Shown in pieces: positions 41,147 to 50,798 of a DNA stretch of 62,201 nt. A model generated the notes under the pieces. That model searched no databases. It was not told the DNA's origin and saw nothing but the letters and a program-made list of their open reading frames with translations. Origin of the DNA: Cryobacterium glucosi (GTDB taxonomy: Bacteria; Actinomycetota; Actinomycetes; Actinomycetales; Microbacteriaceae); NCBI RefSeq assembly GCF_004402235.1, contig NZ_SOFS01000036.1:1-62201 (forward strand). The letters are read 5' to 3'. The position numbers and the translations under genes were made by a program. The stretch's first letter is position 1; every line of letters begins with the position of its first letter.

Positions 41147-42985
41147 CTATTCCGGGCGCAACGCCGCCGAGCGCGCGCTCAGCCCCGCGCACACCGCGGC
41201 AAGGTCGGCGGATGCCACGGGCCCGGAGAACAAATACCCTTGCGCGAAACGGCACGCATTTTCCTCGAGCCAATCGGCCTGGACATCCGTTTCGACCCCT
41301 TCGGCGATGACGCTGCTGCCGAGACCCCGGGCGAGCCCGAGGATCGACTGCACGAGCGGGGCGTCGTCGGCAGCGCAGCCGATCGCCGAGATGAAGCGGC
41401 GGTCGATCTTCAGCACGTTCGCCCGCACCTCGCTCAGCCGCTCGAGGTTCGACGAGCCGGTGCCGAAGTCGTCGATCATGATCGGAATGCCCGACGTCTG
41501 CAGCTGGGCCATGTTCGCGTGCACCGCGCCGTACTCCACGACGTAGTCGCTCTCGGTGAGCTCGATCTTGAGCGCTCCCGCCGGCAGCGCCGCAGCCGCG
41601 CACAGCGCGAGCAGCCGGTCGGCGTAGTGCGGGTCGCCGAGTTCGATGCCCGAGGCGTTCACGCTCACGTAGAACGGCGGCGCCCCCGGCTCGACCGGCA
41701 TCGTCCACGAGGACGCGGTCGTCACGGCGGTGTGGACAATCCAGTCGCCCAGGCGCGGCATCGCACCGCTCGCCTCGCACAGCGGAATGAACTCGGCCGG
41801 CGAGATCGCGCCCCGGGTCGGGTGCGTCCAGCGCAGCAGCGCCTCGGCGCCCACGGCCCGCCGGGTGCGCAGGTCCACGATCGGCTGGAACACCAGACTG
41901 AATTCGCCGTTGGCGATGGCCTGCCCGACCGCGGTCGCGGTCGCGTAGTGCCCGCCATGGACGCGGGTGGTCCCGCGCCCCGCCCGCTTGGCGCTCGAGA
42001 GCGCCTCGGTCACCCGCGTGCGGAGCCCGGAGGCCGACTCGCCCGGCTCGTGGCCGGCGATGCCCGCGGAGAACACATGGACATCCGCCCGCATGGCCTC
42101 GACCGCGGCCTCGGCTTGCCAGGTGGTCATGCCCGGCAGCAGGATCGCGAATTCGTCGCCGGCCGTGCGGGCGACAACTGCGCCCGAGTCCGGGCCGCCG
42201 AGCCGCGTGCACCGTGCGGCGAAGTCGATGAGAATCGTGTCGCCGTAGGACCGCTGGCGTACTTCATTGGTGAGGGTGAAGTGGTCGAGGTCCACGAGCA
42301 CGACCGTCGTCACGTCGCCGGGCGCGGCGCTCCGGACATGATCGTTGAGGATGCGTTTGAAGTAGATCCGGTTGCCGAGCCGGGTCAGGTCATCGGTCTC
42401 CGACTTCAGTGCGCTCGTCACGAGCCAGTGCAGGCCGAAATTCGCGATGATCGCCGCAGGGATGATCAGGAGCAGATCGATGCCGCGCATGCCCGGGTGC
42501 ACGAACAGCGCGGTCGTGACGAGCACCGTGCCGGCCACGGCGAACGGCAGCGACTGCAGGATCGGCAGAAACATATAGGACAGCGCGAGGATCACGAGGA
42601 TCCACGTGCTCATCGCGAGGGCCGAGGAGGTGGTGTCGGTCAGGTAGACGCTGACAGCGGTGTCGAGCAGCAGGAACGTGAGCACGATCATGCGCACGGC
42701 CCGGGTGAAAAACCGGCGAAAGAGAATCGACAGCAGCCCGACCGGCAGCGAGACACACGCGATGAGGACGAACAGGCCGGCGTGCGGGGCCAGGCTCTCC
42801 TCCGGTGTGCCCACGTAGACGAAGAGCACGAGGGATGCGAACGTCGTCAGGCTGCCGAGCAGCAGCCCGGCCACCTTCGGGTTGTCGAACATTCCCGGAT
42901 GGAACGTGACCATCAGCTCGGCCCGGAAGAATCTCCCCAGAGATTCTCTCCATCGGTGTGTGCGATTCCCCCCTGAATCGTCCAT
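41147..42985 (-). CDS. Membrane GGDEF-EAL protein with degenerate GGDEF
   Basis: This protein of about 612 residues has six to seven helices (about 40-195), then GGDEF and EAL domains. The cyclase signature reads AGDEF in place of GGDEF, so cyclase activity is doubtful, although some AGDEF proteins are active. The EAL domain is complete: EALLRW, ELTESDY, DDFGTGSSN, EGVET. It therefore may act mainly as a phosphodiesterase. ATG at 42985 is the best start; there is no clear Shine-Dalgarno and a longer frame reaches 43102. It is divergent from the Wzz/tyrosine-kinase gene, fitting c-di-GMP control of EPS. Confidence 0.88.
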   Translation of the reverse strand: MDDSGGNRTHRWRESLGRFFRAELMVTFHPGMFDNPKVAGLLLGSLTTFASLVLFVYVGTPEESLAPHAGLFVLIACVSLPVGLLSILFRRFFTRAVRMIVLTFLLLDTAVSVYLTDTTSSALAMSTWILVILALSYMFLPILQSLPFAVAGTVLVTTALFVHPGMRGIDLLLIIPAAIIANFGLHWLVTSALKSETDDLTRLGNRIYFKRILNDHVRSAAPGDVTTVVLVDLDHFTLTNEVRQRSYGDTILIDFAARCTRLGGPDSGAVVARTAGDEFAILLPGMTTWQAEAAVEAMRADVHVFSAGIAGHEPGESASGLRTRVTEALSSAKRAGRGTTRVHGGHYATATAVGQAIANGEFSLVFQPIVDLRTRRAVGAEALLRWTHPTRGAISPAEFIPLCEASGAMPRLGDWIVHTAVTTASSWTMPVEPGAPPFYVSVNASGIELGDPHYADRLLALCAAAALPAGALKIELTESDYVVEYGAVHANMAQLQTSGIPIMIDDFGTGSSNLERLSEVRANVLKIDRRFISAIGCAADDAPLVQSILGLARGLGSSVIAEGVETDVQADWLEENACRFAQGYLFSGPVASADLAAVCAGLSARSAALRPE

Positions 42986-43293
42986 CAGCCGGTTATCTGT
43001 GGTGGGGCCAGGGCTGGCCCGGTTCCGCACGCGGAAGACGACTCCCGCTGCACCTCGTTGTATGCAAATGTCGCGCCCATGCAGCGAGCCTACCGCCGCC
43101 ACCCCCGCCCAGGCGGATGTCGCCGCTCGGCCGCCGCTCGCCCCACCCCCATTTGCCTAGATTCATGACCCCCATTGAGGCACATTGCCCAGTCACGGAC
43201 GGAGAGCGCGAATCTTATGTGACAACATGTCAGGGGCGCACGAATCGTGCTGCCGTGCGCCAAAAAGTAAGTCAACACAGGAAGGGCCGCCTA

Positions 43294-44742
43294 GTGGAAC
43301 TTCGCGACTACATTCGCATCCTCCACAAGAGCTGGGTGATGATCCTCATCTTCGTGCTCGTCGCCGTCGCCGCCGCGGCCACGTACTCGCTGATGCAGAC
43401 CCCGAAATTCAGCGCATCCGCCAAGGTCTTCGTCTCGACCCAGTCCACCGGCACCGCCCAGGACCTCGCCCAGGGCAACAGCTTCTCGGTGCAGCGGGTC
43501 AAGACCTACTCCGACCTCGTGGCCGCCCCCATCGTGCTCCTGCCGGTGATCGGCACCCTCGGGCTCGGCATCACCGCCGATGACCTCGCCAAGCAGGTCA
43601 CGGCATCCGCCCCGCTCGACACCTCGATCATCGAGATCGCGGTCAGCGACACAGACCCTGTGCGGGCCGCCGACATCGCCAACGCCATCTCGATCAGCCT
43701 CGCCGCCGTCGTGCAGACCATCGAAACCCCCGAGTCCACCGCCACCGGCGTCGCCGGTGTCTCCCCGGTCAAGCTCACCCGGGCGCAGGAGGCCACCGTA
43801 CCGAGCGCCCCGGTCAGCCCGAACGTACCTCTTAATATCGCCCTCGGCCTGCTCGTGGGCCTCGCCCTCGGCGTCAGTGCCGCAGTCCTCCGCGAAACCC
43901 TCGACACCCGCATCCGCAACGAGCGCGATGTGGAACAGGTCACCGACATCCCCATCCTCGGCGGCATCGTCTTCGATGCCAAGGCCCAGGACCGACCCCT
44001 GATCGTGCACGTCGACCCGCGCAGCCCGCGCGCCGAGAGCTTCCGTACGCTGCGCACCAACCTGCAGTTCCTCGACGTCGGCCGCACCGACCGCAGCTTC
44101 GTGATCACCTCATCGATCGAGAGCGAGGGCAAGAGCACCACCGGCGCCAACCTCGCCATCGCGCTCGCCGACTCGGGCGCCCGCGTCCTGCTCGTCGACG
44201 CCGACCTCCGCCGCCCGAAGATCGCCGACTACATGGGCATCGACGGCACCGTCGGCCTCACCGACCTGCTCGTCGGCCGCGCCGATCTGGCCGACATCAT
44301 CCAGCCGTGGGGGCGCTCCAAACTGTTCGTGCTGCCGGCCGGCCAGGTGCCGCCCAACCCGAGCGAACTGCTCGGCTCCGCCCGGATGACCTATTTCATC
44401 GGGGAATTCAACAAGAACTTCGACGTCGTCATCTTCGACGCCCCGCCGCTGCTCCCGGTGACGGATGCCGCCATCCTGGCCAAGAGCGTCGGCGGCGCCC
44501 TCGTCGTCGTGGCCGCAGGGCGCGTGCACAAGAATCAGCTGACCGGCGCCATCGCCGCGCTCGGAAACGTCGGGGCGTCGGTGTCCGGCCTGGTGCTCAC
44601 GATGCTGCCCACCTCAGGGGCGGATGCCTCGGGTTACGGCCGCTATGGCTATGGCTACGGCTATGGTTATGGCGCCGACGATGCCGATACTGTGGACATC
44701 ACCCCCCGAAATGGGGTCCGAAAGACGAAGGTGCGAAATTGA
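43294..44742 (+). CDS. Wzz-like chain-length/tyrosine autokinase (copy 1)
   Basis: This 482-residue protein fuses a Wzz chain-length domain (helix at about 15-35, second helix near 180-200) to a bacterial tyrosine kinase. Walker A is SEGKST with K at about 280, Walker A' is LLVDADLRRPK and Walker B is VVIFDAPP. The C-terminal Tyr-rich tail (YGYGYGYGYG) is the autophosphorylation cluster. It controls EPS chain length. GTG at 43294 has GGAAGG eight bases upstream. Its stop overlaps the TTG of the phosphatase gene, so the kinase and phosphatase are coupled. It is a close paralogue of copy 2 at 50799. Confidence 0.93.
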   Translation: MELRDYIRILHKSWVMILIFVLVAVAAAATYSLMQTPKFSASAKVFVSTQSTGTAQDLAQGNSFSVQRVKTYSDLVAAPIVLLPVIGTLGLGITADDLAKQVTASAPLDTSIIEIAVSDTDPVRAADIANAISISLAAVVQTIETPESTATGVAGVSPVKLTRAQEATVPSAPVSPNVPLNIALGLLVGLALGVSAAVLRETLDTRIRNERDVEQVTDIPILGGIVFDAKAQDRPLIVHVDPRSPRAESFRTLRTNLQFLDVGRTDRSFVITSSIESEGKSTTGANLAIALADSGARVLLVDADLRRPKIADYMGIDGTVGLTDLLVGRADLADIIQPWGRSKLFVLPAGQVPPNPSELLGSARMTYFIGEFNKNFDVVIFDAPPLLPVTDAAILAKSVGGALVVVAAGRVHKNQLTGAIAALGNVGASVSGLVLTMLPTSGADASGYGRYGYGYGYGYGADDADTVDITPRNGVRKTKVRN

Positions 44743-45443
44743 CGATTGACCCAGACCCGACGGCCCCAGCCGCCGAGCCTCCGTTCAGCATTCTGGTCGT
44801 CTGCACCGGAAACATTTGCCGTTCGCCGCTCGCCGAGCAGCTGCTCACCACACGACTCACGAACTCCGGTATCCCCGTCCGCGTGACGAGTGCCGGCACC
44901 TATGCCATGGTCGGCAAGGGCATGCCCGATGAAGCCGCCGCCCTGTCCGTGCGCTACGGCGGGGACCCGCGCGCCCACGTCTCCCGCCAGCTCACCGCGC
45001 GGCTCGTCGCGGACGCCGACCTCGTCGTCACTGCCGACCGCGAACACCGCGGCGAGGTCGTCTCCCTGCACCCGCGCGCCGCCCGCTACGCCTTCACCCT
45101 CAACCAGCTGGCCCGTCTGATCGACGGCCTCCGCGACGCCGAATTTGCCGCAGCGGAACACGCCGCCGCCGAACGCCCCGGCGCCGACAGCGCACCCGTC
45201 GGCCACTCCGACCACAACGCCGGCACCGCACCTCTCACTGCCGCTGACACCCTCCGCGCCTTCATCGCCGAGATCGCGGCCAGCCGCGGCCTCACCCCGC
45301 CACCGGCCGACCCGGCCGACGATGACATTGGAGACCCGTACCGTCGCTCCCTCGCCACCTATGACCGTGTCGGAGTCGCGATCGACGCCTCGGCCGCGAC
45401 GATCGCGACGGCACTCACCGGCGCACTCACCAAGGTGGCCTGA
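44739..45443 (+). CDS. Low-molecular-weight protein-tyrosine phosphatase
   Basis: This 234-residue phosphatase has the signature CTGNICRS (C22, R28) and a late general-acid DP (DPYRRS), so it should dephosphorylate the tail of the Wzz kinase. It starts at TTG, overlapping the kinase stop (TTGA). The length is greater than usual (about 150-200) because of an insert of roughly 40 residues of Ala/His/Asp between the helices. It is followed 2 bp later by the propeller gene. Only copy 1 of the kinase has a phosphatase next to it. Confidence 0.92.
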   Translation: MTIDPDPTAPAAEPPFSILVVCTGNICRSPLAEQLLTTRLTNSGIPVRVTSAGTYAMVGKGMPDEAAALSVRYGGDPRAHVSRQLTARLVADADLVVTADREHRGEVVSLHPRAARYAFTLNQLARLIDGLRDAEFAAAEHAAAERPGADSAPVGHSDHNAGTAPLTAADTLRAFIAEIAASRGLTPPPADPADDDIGDPYRRSLATYDRVGVAIDASAATIATALTGALTKVA

Positions 45444-45445
45444 CC

Positions 45446-46450
45446 ATGGCTCGCAACGTCCGTCACGTTCCGAAAGACAGTTCCCGCCGCCGCGTCTGGG
45501 TCTACATCGGCGTCGCCGCGTTCATCCTCTTCGACATCCTGCTGATCCTCTGGGCCATCAACTCCACCCGCGCCACCGCCAGCGGTTCGGCTCCGCGCCC
45601 CATCCCCACCTACACGACGACCCCGGCAACGCCGGTGGCCACGCCGACCGCAACGCCCACGCCGACACCCACCCCGACCGCCGGCGCCGACTCCGCGGGC
45701 ATCGTCGCGGTCCCGGCCACCCGCATCCTCTCGGCCGTCAGCGCCACCACCGCATGGCGTGCCTCGACCGGCGCCTGCCCCGCCACGGCCGCCACCCCCG
45801 AACTCACCACCGATTCGGGCGCCACCTGGGCGAGCACGGACGCCACCGGCCCCACCAAGGTCACCGCGGTACAGAGCCTGTCCGCGTCCTCCGCGACCAC
45901 CGTCACCCTCATGGGCCTCACCGCCGCCGGCTGCGCACCCGAGGTCGTCAAGACCTTCGTCTCCGGCGACAACTACAAGGCCTACCCCGAGCAGGTCGCC
46001 ACCAGCTGGTACGTCAACCCAGCCAACCGCGCCGTCGTGCACGCCCCCGCCGGCCAACACCCCGCCCCCTGCGACGCCGTCGTTTCCCTCGCCCCCCGGA
46101 GTGACACCGCCGCGGCCGCGCTCTGCGGCGACGGTCGCCTCTTCACTACGACGGATGCCGCCGTCACCTGGTCCACCCCGGCAACCCTCCCCGGTGCGAT
46201 CGCCCTCGCCCTCGCCCCCGCCACCTCGGGCTACCTCGTCGTCTCGGCGGGCCGTCCCGAGTGCGCCGGCGCCCAGCTACTCACCGTGACCGACGCTCTC
46301 GCACCCACCGTGGCCGGCTGCTACGCCGTGAGCACCCCGGCGACGGCCATGGCCGGAACGGTCGCCGTCTCCGAGGCAGCCGGAACCATCTGGCTCTGGG
46401 CCGGCGAGCAGGTCGTGCGTTCCACCGACTCCGGAGCGACCTTCAAGTAA
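45446..46450 (+). CDS. Membrane-anchored beta-propeller protein (BNR-like repeats)
   Basis: This 334-residue protein has one N-terminal helix (about 18-40), a Thr/Pro linker and an extracytoplasmic propeller. Asp-box-like motifs appear as TTDSGATW, TTDAAVTW and STDSGATF. Such boxes occur in sialidase-like propellers and Ycf48-like assembly factors. No catalytic pattern is visible, so binding of EPS or its enzymes is a guess. It lies 2 bp after the phosphatase gene and about 110 bp before the sugar-transferase gene. No family with a known EPS role is recognised. Confidence 0.7.
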   Translation: MARNVRHVPKDSSRRRVWVYIGVAAFILFDILLILWAINSTRATASGSAPRPIPTYTTTPATPVATPTATPTPTPTPTAGADSAGIVAVPATRILSAVSATTAWRASTGACPATAATPELTTDSGATWASTDATGPTKVTAVQSLSASSATTVTLMGLTAAGCAPEVVKTFVSGDNYKAYPEQVATSWYVNPANRAVVHAPAGQHPAPCDAVVSLAPRSDTAAAALCGDGRLFTTTDAAVTWSTPATLPGAIALALAPATSGYLVVSAGRPECAGAQLLTVTDALAPTVAGCYAVSTPATAMAGTVAVSEAAGTIWLWAGEQVVRSTDSGATFK

Positions 46451-46562
46451 CACCCCCCTCAATGGGGCACACCGTTCGTTCCTAGACTGGTAGCTGAGCG
46501 AGACACCCCGAATGTGTCTGTGCACCCGGATCCTTTCGGGCGCGCACCCGTTCGGAGGAGAC

Positions 46563-48050
46563 ATGAGCGCATCCACGGCGTCCCCCGTCGAGAGCACCGC
46601 ATGCCCTCCTGCCGCGCGCGATTGGCGTCGCATTTACGCCCGGCGCCTCATGTTCACCGACTTCCTGGTGCTCATCTGGGTCGTGTTCGGCGTGCAGATG
46701 CTGTGGTTCGGGGTGGATACCGCCAGTCTGTCCATGAGCCGCAGTCACTCTGATCTCGCCGTCAACTACAGCGTCGTCTCGGTCGTGCTCATCGCCGCCT
46801 GGATGATCATCCTGGCGGCATACGACACGCGCGGCCTCCGGGTGCTCGGAACCGGACCCGACGAATACAAGCTCATCGCCAACTCCTCCCTGCGCCTCTT
46901 CGGGCTGCTGGCCCTGGTCGCGTACCTGTTCCATATCGACGTGGCCCGCGGCTACATTCTCATCGCTTTCCCGCTCGGCATCGTGGTGCTCATCTTCTCC
47001 CGGTGGATGTGGCGCCAATGGTTGGTTGTCCAGCGCACCAACGGCCAGTTCTCGTCCCGCGTGATCCTGGTCGGGTCACTCTCCTCGACGGCGCGCATCA
47101 ACCGTGAACTGTCCCGCCAGCCCGGCGCCGGCTACTGGGTCGTGGGGGCCTGCATCACCGGCGCTGCCGCGGGCGGCGTGCTCCCGGACACTCAGGTGCC
47201 GGTCTTCGGATCCATCGACACCGTCCATTCGGCCCTCGGCGCGACGGGTGCCGATACGGTCGTCGTCACGGGCGCCGACGAAATGACCGCTCAGCTCATC
47301 CGCGAGCTGAGCTGGAGCCTGGAACCCGGGCTGCAGCACCTCGTGGTCGCTCCGCGACTCATCGATGTCGGTGGCCCGCGCATCCACATGCGCCCGGTCG
47401 CCGGGCTACCGCTCATGCATGTCGAGACGCCGAGCTACGAAGGCCGCAAGATCCATACCAAGCGCGCCTTCGACCTGGTGGTGTCCGGTCTGCTCCTCGT
47501 GGTCCTGTCACCGGTGTTCGCACTGGTCGCTCTCGCCATTCGGGTGGGCGACGCCGGTCCGGTGCTGTTCAGTCAGGCCCGGGTGGGCTTCCACGGCGAC
47601 ACATTCCGCATGTTCAAGTTCCGCTCCATGGTCATCGACGCGGAAAACCGGCTCGCGGACACCAGCACCCTCGACCGTGCCGAGGGCAACGTTGTTCTGT
47701 TCAAGATGAGAAACGACCCCCGGATCACCCCTCTCGGCCGATTCCTGCGCCGGTGGAGCCTTGACGAACTGCCCCAGCTTGTCAATGTCTTCCTCGGCAC
47801 CATGTCCCTCGTCGGGCCGCGCCCGCCCCTCGCTGCAGAAGTCGACCAGTACGAGAGCCATGTTCATCGCCGGTTCCTCGTCAAGCCGGGAATCACCGGA
47901 CTGTGGCAGATCAATGGCCGATCTACGTTGTCCTGGGAAGAAAGCGTTCGCCTCGATCTGTACTACGTCGAGAACTGGTCGCTCGCGGGAGACTTCACGA
48001 TCCTGTGGCGCACGGCGAAGACCGTTCTCCAGCGCACCGGCGCTTACTGA
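46563..48050 (+). CDS. Polyprenyl glycosylphosphotransferase (copy 1)
   Basis: This 495-residue enzyme places the first sugar phosphate on undecaprenyl phosphate. It has an N-terminal membrane domain (four or five helices), a Rossmann-like central domain, then a helix (LVVSGLLLVVLSPVF) leading the catalytic domain with KRAFDL, FKFRSM, SLDELPQL, MSLVGPRPP and GLWQ. ATG at 46563 follows GGAGGAG. CAATGG...TAGACT (46460-46488, 17-bp gap) may be its promoter. The donor sugar is unknown. It is closely similar to copy 2 at 52352 and to the remnant at 39723. Confidence 0.93.
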   Translation: MSASTASPVESTACPPAARDWRRIYARRLMFTDFLVLIWVVFGVQMLWFGVDTASLSMSRSHSDLAVNYSVVSVVLIAAWMIILAAYDTRGLRVLGTGPDEYKLIANSSLRLFGLLALVAYLFHIDVARGYILIAFPLGIVVLIFSRWMWRQWLVVQRTNGQFSSRVILVGSLSSTARINRELSRQPGAGYWVVGACITGAAAGGVLPDTQVPVFGSIDTVHSALGATGADTVVVTGADEMTAQLIRELSWSLEPGLQHLVVAPRLIDVGGPRIHMRPVAGLPLMHVETPSYEGRKIHTKRAFDLVVSGLLLVVLSPVFALVALAIRVGDAGPVLFSQARVGFHGDTFRMFKFRSMVIDAENRLADTSTLDRAEGNVVLFKMRNDPRITPLGRFLRRWSLDELPQLVNVFLGTMSLVGPRPPLAAEVDQYESHVHRRFLVKPGITGLWQINGRSTLSWEESVRLDLYYVENWSLAGDFTILWRTAKTVLQRTGAY

Positions 48051-48217
48051 TCGCCGGCACAAGCCACCCCAGTGCGAGGGTCATTCCGGCGGGTCGACGC
48101 TCGTGGGGCCGTCCAGCCCTGACTTCAGCTGTGAATCTACCGTATGGTAAAGAAGTGCCTTCAAGACGTTCGCACGCGCCGGCACATCCAATCACGTTTC
48201 AGCAGGGGGATTCACTC

Positions 48218-48748
48218 ATGGCAAAAAAGGCTTTCGCAGCGGCAGCGCTCACGATTCTGGCTATCTTCGCCGCACCCGCCGCCGCCAACGCAGCCGGGTA
48301 CGTACCCCCGACCAATGACACCGTTACCGGCACCCCGGTCGCCGGCGGCAGTGTCGCGGTGGACTTCATCGCCGGTTCTTACACCAACGGCGAGACCGTC
48401 AACATCTCGGTAGACGGTTCCGGAACCGCCACCCTGTCGGCCGTCAAGGCCAACGTTGCCACGCTGGCCAAGGCCGCGACCGCAACCGGGGCCTTGGCCG
48501 TCAAGGTCACCCTGCCGACGAACGCCACCGGCTCCTACACGCTCACCGGAACCGGGGCGACGTCCGGCCTCATCGGCACCTCGACCATTACCGTCGTCGC
48601 AGCGGATGCCGGCACCTCTGCCGGACTCGCGAGCACCGGCTACAACGCCCCGATGCTCCTCATCTGGAGCGCAGCGGGCGCCGTCCTCCTCGGCATCGCA
48701 CTGGTCCTCGTGCTCGGCTATGTTCGTCGCAAGCGCGCCAACGCGTAA
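48218..48748 (+). CDS. Small LASTG-anchored surface protein
   Basis: This 176-residue protein has a signal peptide (cleavage near ANA-A, residue 25), a beta-rich middle with Thr/Gly/Val repeats similar to Ig-like or flagellin-like surface modules, then a sortase signal (LASTG, hydrophobic helix, RRKRANA tail). Its sorting signal matches that of the chaplin-like protein, so the same sortase could process both. No sortase is in the window. It sits between the EPS genes and is followed by a strong terminator. Confidence 0.8.
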   Translation: MAKKAFAAAALTILAIFAAPAAANAAGYVPPTNDTVTGTPVAGGSVAVDFIAGSYTNGETVNISVDGSGTATLSAVKANVATLAKAATATGALAVKVTLPTNATGSYTLTGTGATSGLIGTSTITVVAADAGTSAGLASTGYNAPMLLIWSAAGAVLLGIALVLVLGYVRRKRANA

Positions 48749-48779
48749 TACCCCGCGCTGACCCCGGCGCACAGCTTTT

Positions 48780-48818
48780 CGACAGGCCCCGAGCACACGC
48801 TCGGGGCCTGTCGTTTTT
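48780..48818 (+). terminator. Rho-independent terminator
   Basis: CGACAGGCCCCGAGC (48780-48794) pairs perfectly with 48799-48813 around ACAC, followed by TTTTT (48814-48818). It ends the first EPS transcript. Confidence 0.95.
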
Positions 48819-48836
48819 GTCTGGTTTACTAGACGA

Positions 48837-50654
48837 ATGTCCCACGCGCACGCATCTGCACCGGTCCAGGGTCGGCGTCGACGGGGACGACGAATTTGGC
48901 TCTCGGTGGGCATTCCCCTTGTATTACTCGTCGGGATCGTCGCCTGGGTGGGCGTGCGCGCCTACCTCGCTAAGGGTGAGCTCGAGGCCGCCCTTCCGCT
49001 CGCGGCGCAAATCCAGGCCCAGGTGGTCGCCGGCGATGGCGAATCGGCCCAGCCAACGGCCCGAGCCCTGTCCGACCATTCCGCGAGTGCCGCAGCTCTC
49101 ACCAGCGACCCGGTCTGGCGCGCATTCGAAGGCATCCCGGTGCTCGGCCCTAACCTCACGGTGGTTCGTCAGCTCGCCGCCGCGACCGACGACATTGCCC
49201 AACAGGCCGTCCTTCCTCTGACGAAGATCGCCGGAACCATCAGCCTGAGCGACTTCAAACCGGTCAACGGTGCGATCAACCTCAAACCGATGACGGATGC
49301 CCAGCCCCAGATCGATGCGGCCGATGCAGCTCTCGCCGCCGTGAAGCAACGTGTCGACGCGATCGACACGACGGACACACTGTCCGTGGTGACCAGCGCG
49401 GCGGAAAAGCTGTCAACTTCGGTGGACAAGGCGGCCGACGCCGTGAACACGCTTGACCGCGCCGTGCGTGTTGTGCCCGGCATGCTCGGGGCCTCCGGGC
49501 CACGCAACTATATCGTGCTGTTCCAGAACCCCGCGGAACTCCGTGCCTCCGGTGGCATCCCCGGTGCACTCGCCCTTATCCACACGGAAGACGGTGCGAT
49601 CACCCTCGCACAGCAAACCGCTGGCACTGACTTCCCGCATTACGCGCAACCGGTCTTGCCTCTTCCAACAGAGACGCGAGGGCTTTACGGCGACATAGTC
49701 GGCGAATATATTCAGGACGTCACTCTCACGCCGAATTTTCCGCTATCGGCGTCACTCGCGCGCGAAATGTGGAAACGCCAGTTTGGTGTCGAGGCCGACG
49801 GCGTCATCTCCATCGACCCGGTGGCCCTCAGTTATCTCCTTAAAGCCACCGGCCCCATTACTTTGGCGACAGGCGACGTCCTTACCTCGGACAATGCCGT
49901 ACATCTCCTGCTAAGCGATGCCTACGCGCGATACACGAAGCCAGCCGACCAGAACGCATTCTTCGCGGGGGCCGCCTCGTCGGTATTCTCGGCGTTGGCC
50001 AGCGGCGGCGCTAACCCGAAGTCGCTCCTCGAGGCGTTGGGCCAAGCTGGTGCCGAACGACGCGTTCTGGTTTGGAGCGCACACGATGACGACCAGGCTG
50101 TTCTCCAGGACACCTCCTTGGCCGGTCGTCTACCGGTGACCGACGCCGACACGACGCGGTTTGGCGTCTACCTCAACGATGCCACTGGCGCAAAAATGGA
50201 CACACACCTGGACGTGCAGGTAGCTGTCGGCAATGCTGTCTGTCGACAGGACGCGCGGCCGTATTATGCCGTGACTGTGAATCTGAAGAACACGGCACCC
50301 GCCGATGCTGCGAAGTCATTGCCCGAATATGTGACGGGGGGAGGTCATTTTGGTGTCACCCCCGGAAACGTGAAGACGATCGTATCGGTTTACGGGGCAC
50401 CAGATATGCAGAACCTGGGCGTCATGCGAGACAACGTCGTCATCGGCTACCACCCGGCGACTGATGCGACCTATCCGGTTAGCGCATCTAGCATCGAATT
50501 GGCTCCAGGAGAGAGTGCGGTTCTCACATTTGGATGGCTAGGGGCTGGACCTCTGACGAGTGATGTCTCTGCTCAGATCACTCCTGGTACTTCGCGAGTT
50601 GTCGCAACGAATGCGTCGTCACGCTGCGATTCCTTGCTCTGGCCACAGCGATGA
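48837..50654 (+). CDS. DUF4012 membrane protein
   Basis: This 605-residue protein has an N-terminal transmembrane helix (about 22-44) and a large extracytoplasmic domain of the DUF4012 family (GPRNYIVLFQNPAELRASGG is the hallmark at about residues 220-240). DUF4012 genes are common in actinobacterial EPS clusters, with no known reaction. The first 780 bp use the high-GC3 codons of the chromosome, whereas from about 49.6 kb the codon choice is more A/T-rich, to the stop and beyond. It looks like a mosaic or a recombination junction. The ATG follows the terminator by 18 bp. Confidence 0.88.
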   Translation: MSHAHASAPVQGRRRRGRRIWLSVGIPLVLLVGIVAWVGVRAYLAKGELEAALPLAAQIQAQVVAGDGESAQPTARALSDHSASAAALTSDPVWRAFEGIPVLGPNLTVVRQLAAATDDIAQQAVLPLTKIAGTISLSDFKPVNGAINLKPMTDAQPQIDAADAALAAVKQRVDAIDTTDTLSVVTSAAEKLSTSVDKAADAVNTLDRAVRVVPGMLGASGPRNYIVLFQNPAELRASGGIPGALALIHTEDGAITLAQQTAGTDFPHYAQPVLPLPTETRGLYGDIVGEYIQDVTLTPNFPLSASLAREMWKRQFGVEADGVISIDPVALSYLLKATGPITLATGDVLTSDNAVHLLLSDAYARYTKPADQNAFFAGAASSVFSALASGGANPKSLLEALGQAGAERRVLVWSAHDDDQAVLQDTSLAGRLPVTDADTTRFGVYLNDATGAKMDTHLDVQVAVGNAVCRQDARPYYAVTVNLKNTAPADAAKSLPEYVTGGGHFGVTPGNVKTIVSVYGAPDMQNLGVMRDNVVIGYHPATDATYPVSASSIELAPGESAVLTFGWLGAGPLTSDVSAQITPGTSRVVATNASSRCDSLLWPQR

Positions 50655-50798
50655 CTGTCTCTCGACCGTCATATGTCGGGGGTGTTAACGCTGCGTCCGA
50701 CAGGCATTCTTTGACGCACCGTAGGTCGCAACTGTGACACCATAATGGGGGGCGTCAGAAGTCGGCCTCGAAAGTGAACGTCATAGGAAGGCCGCTGA

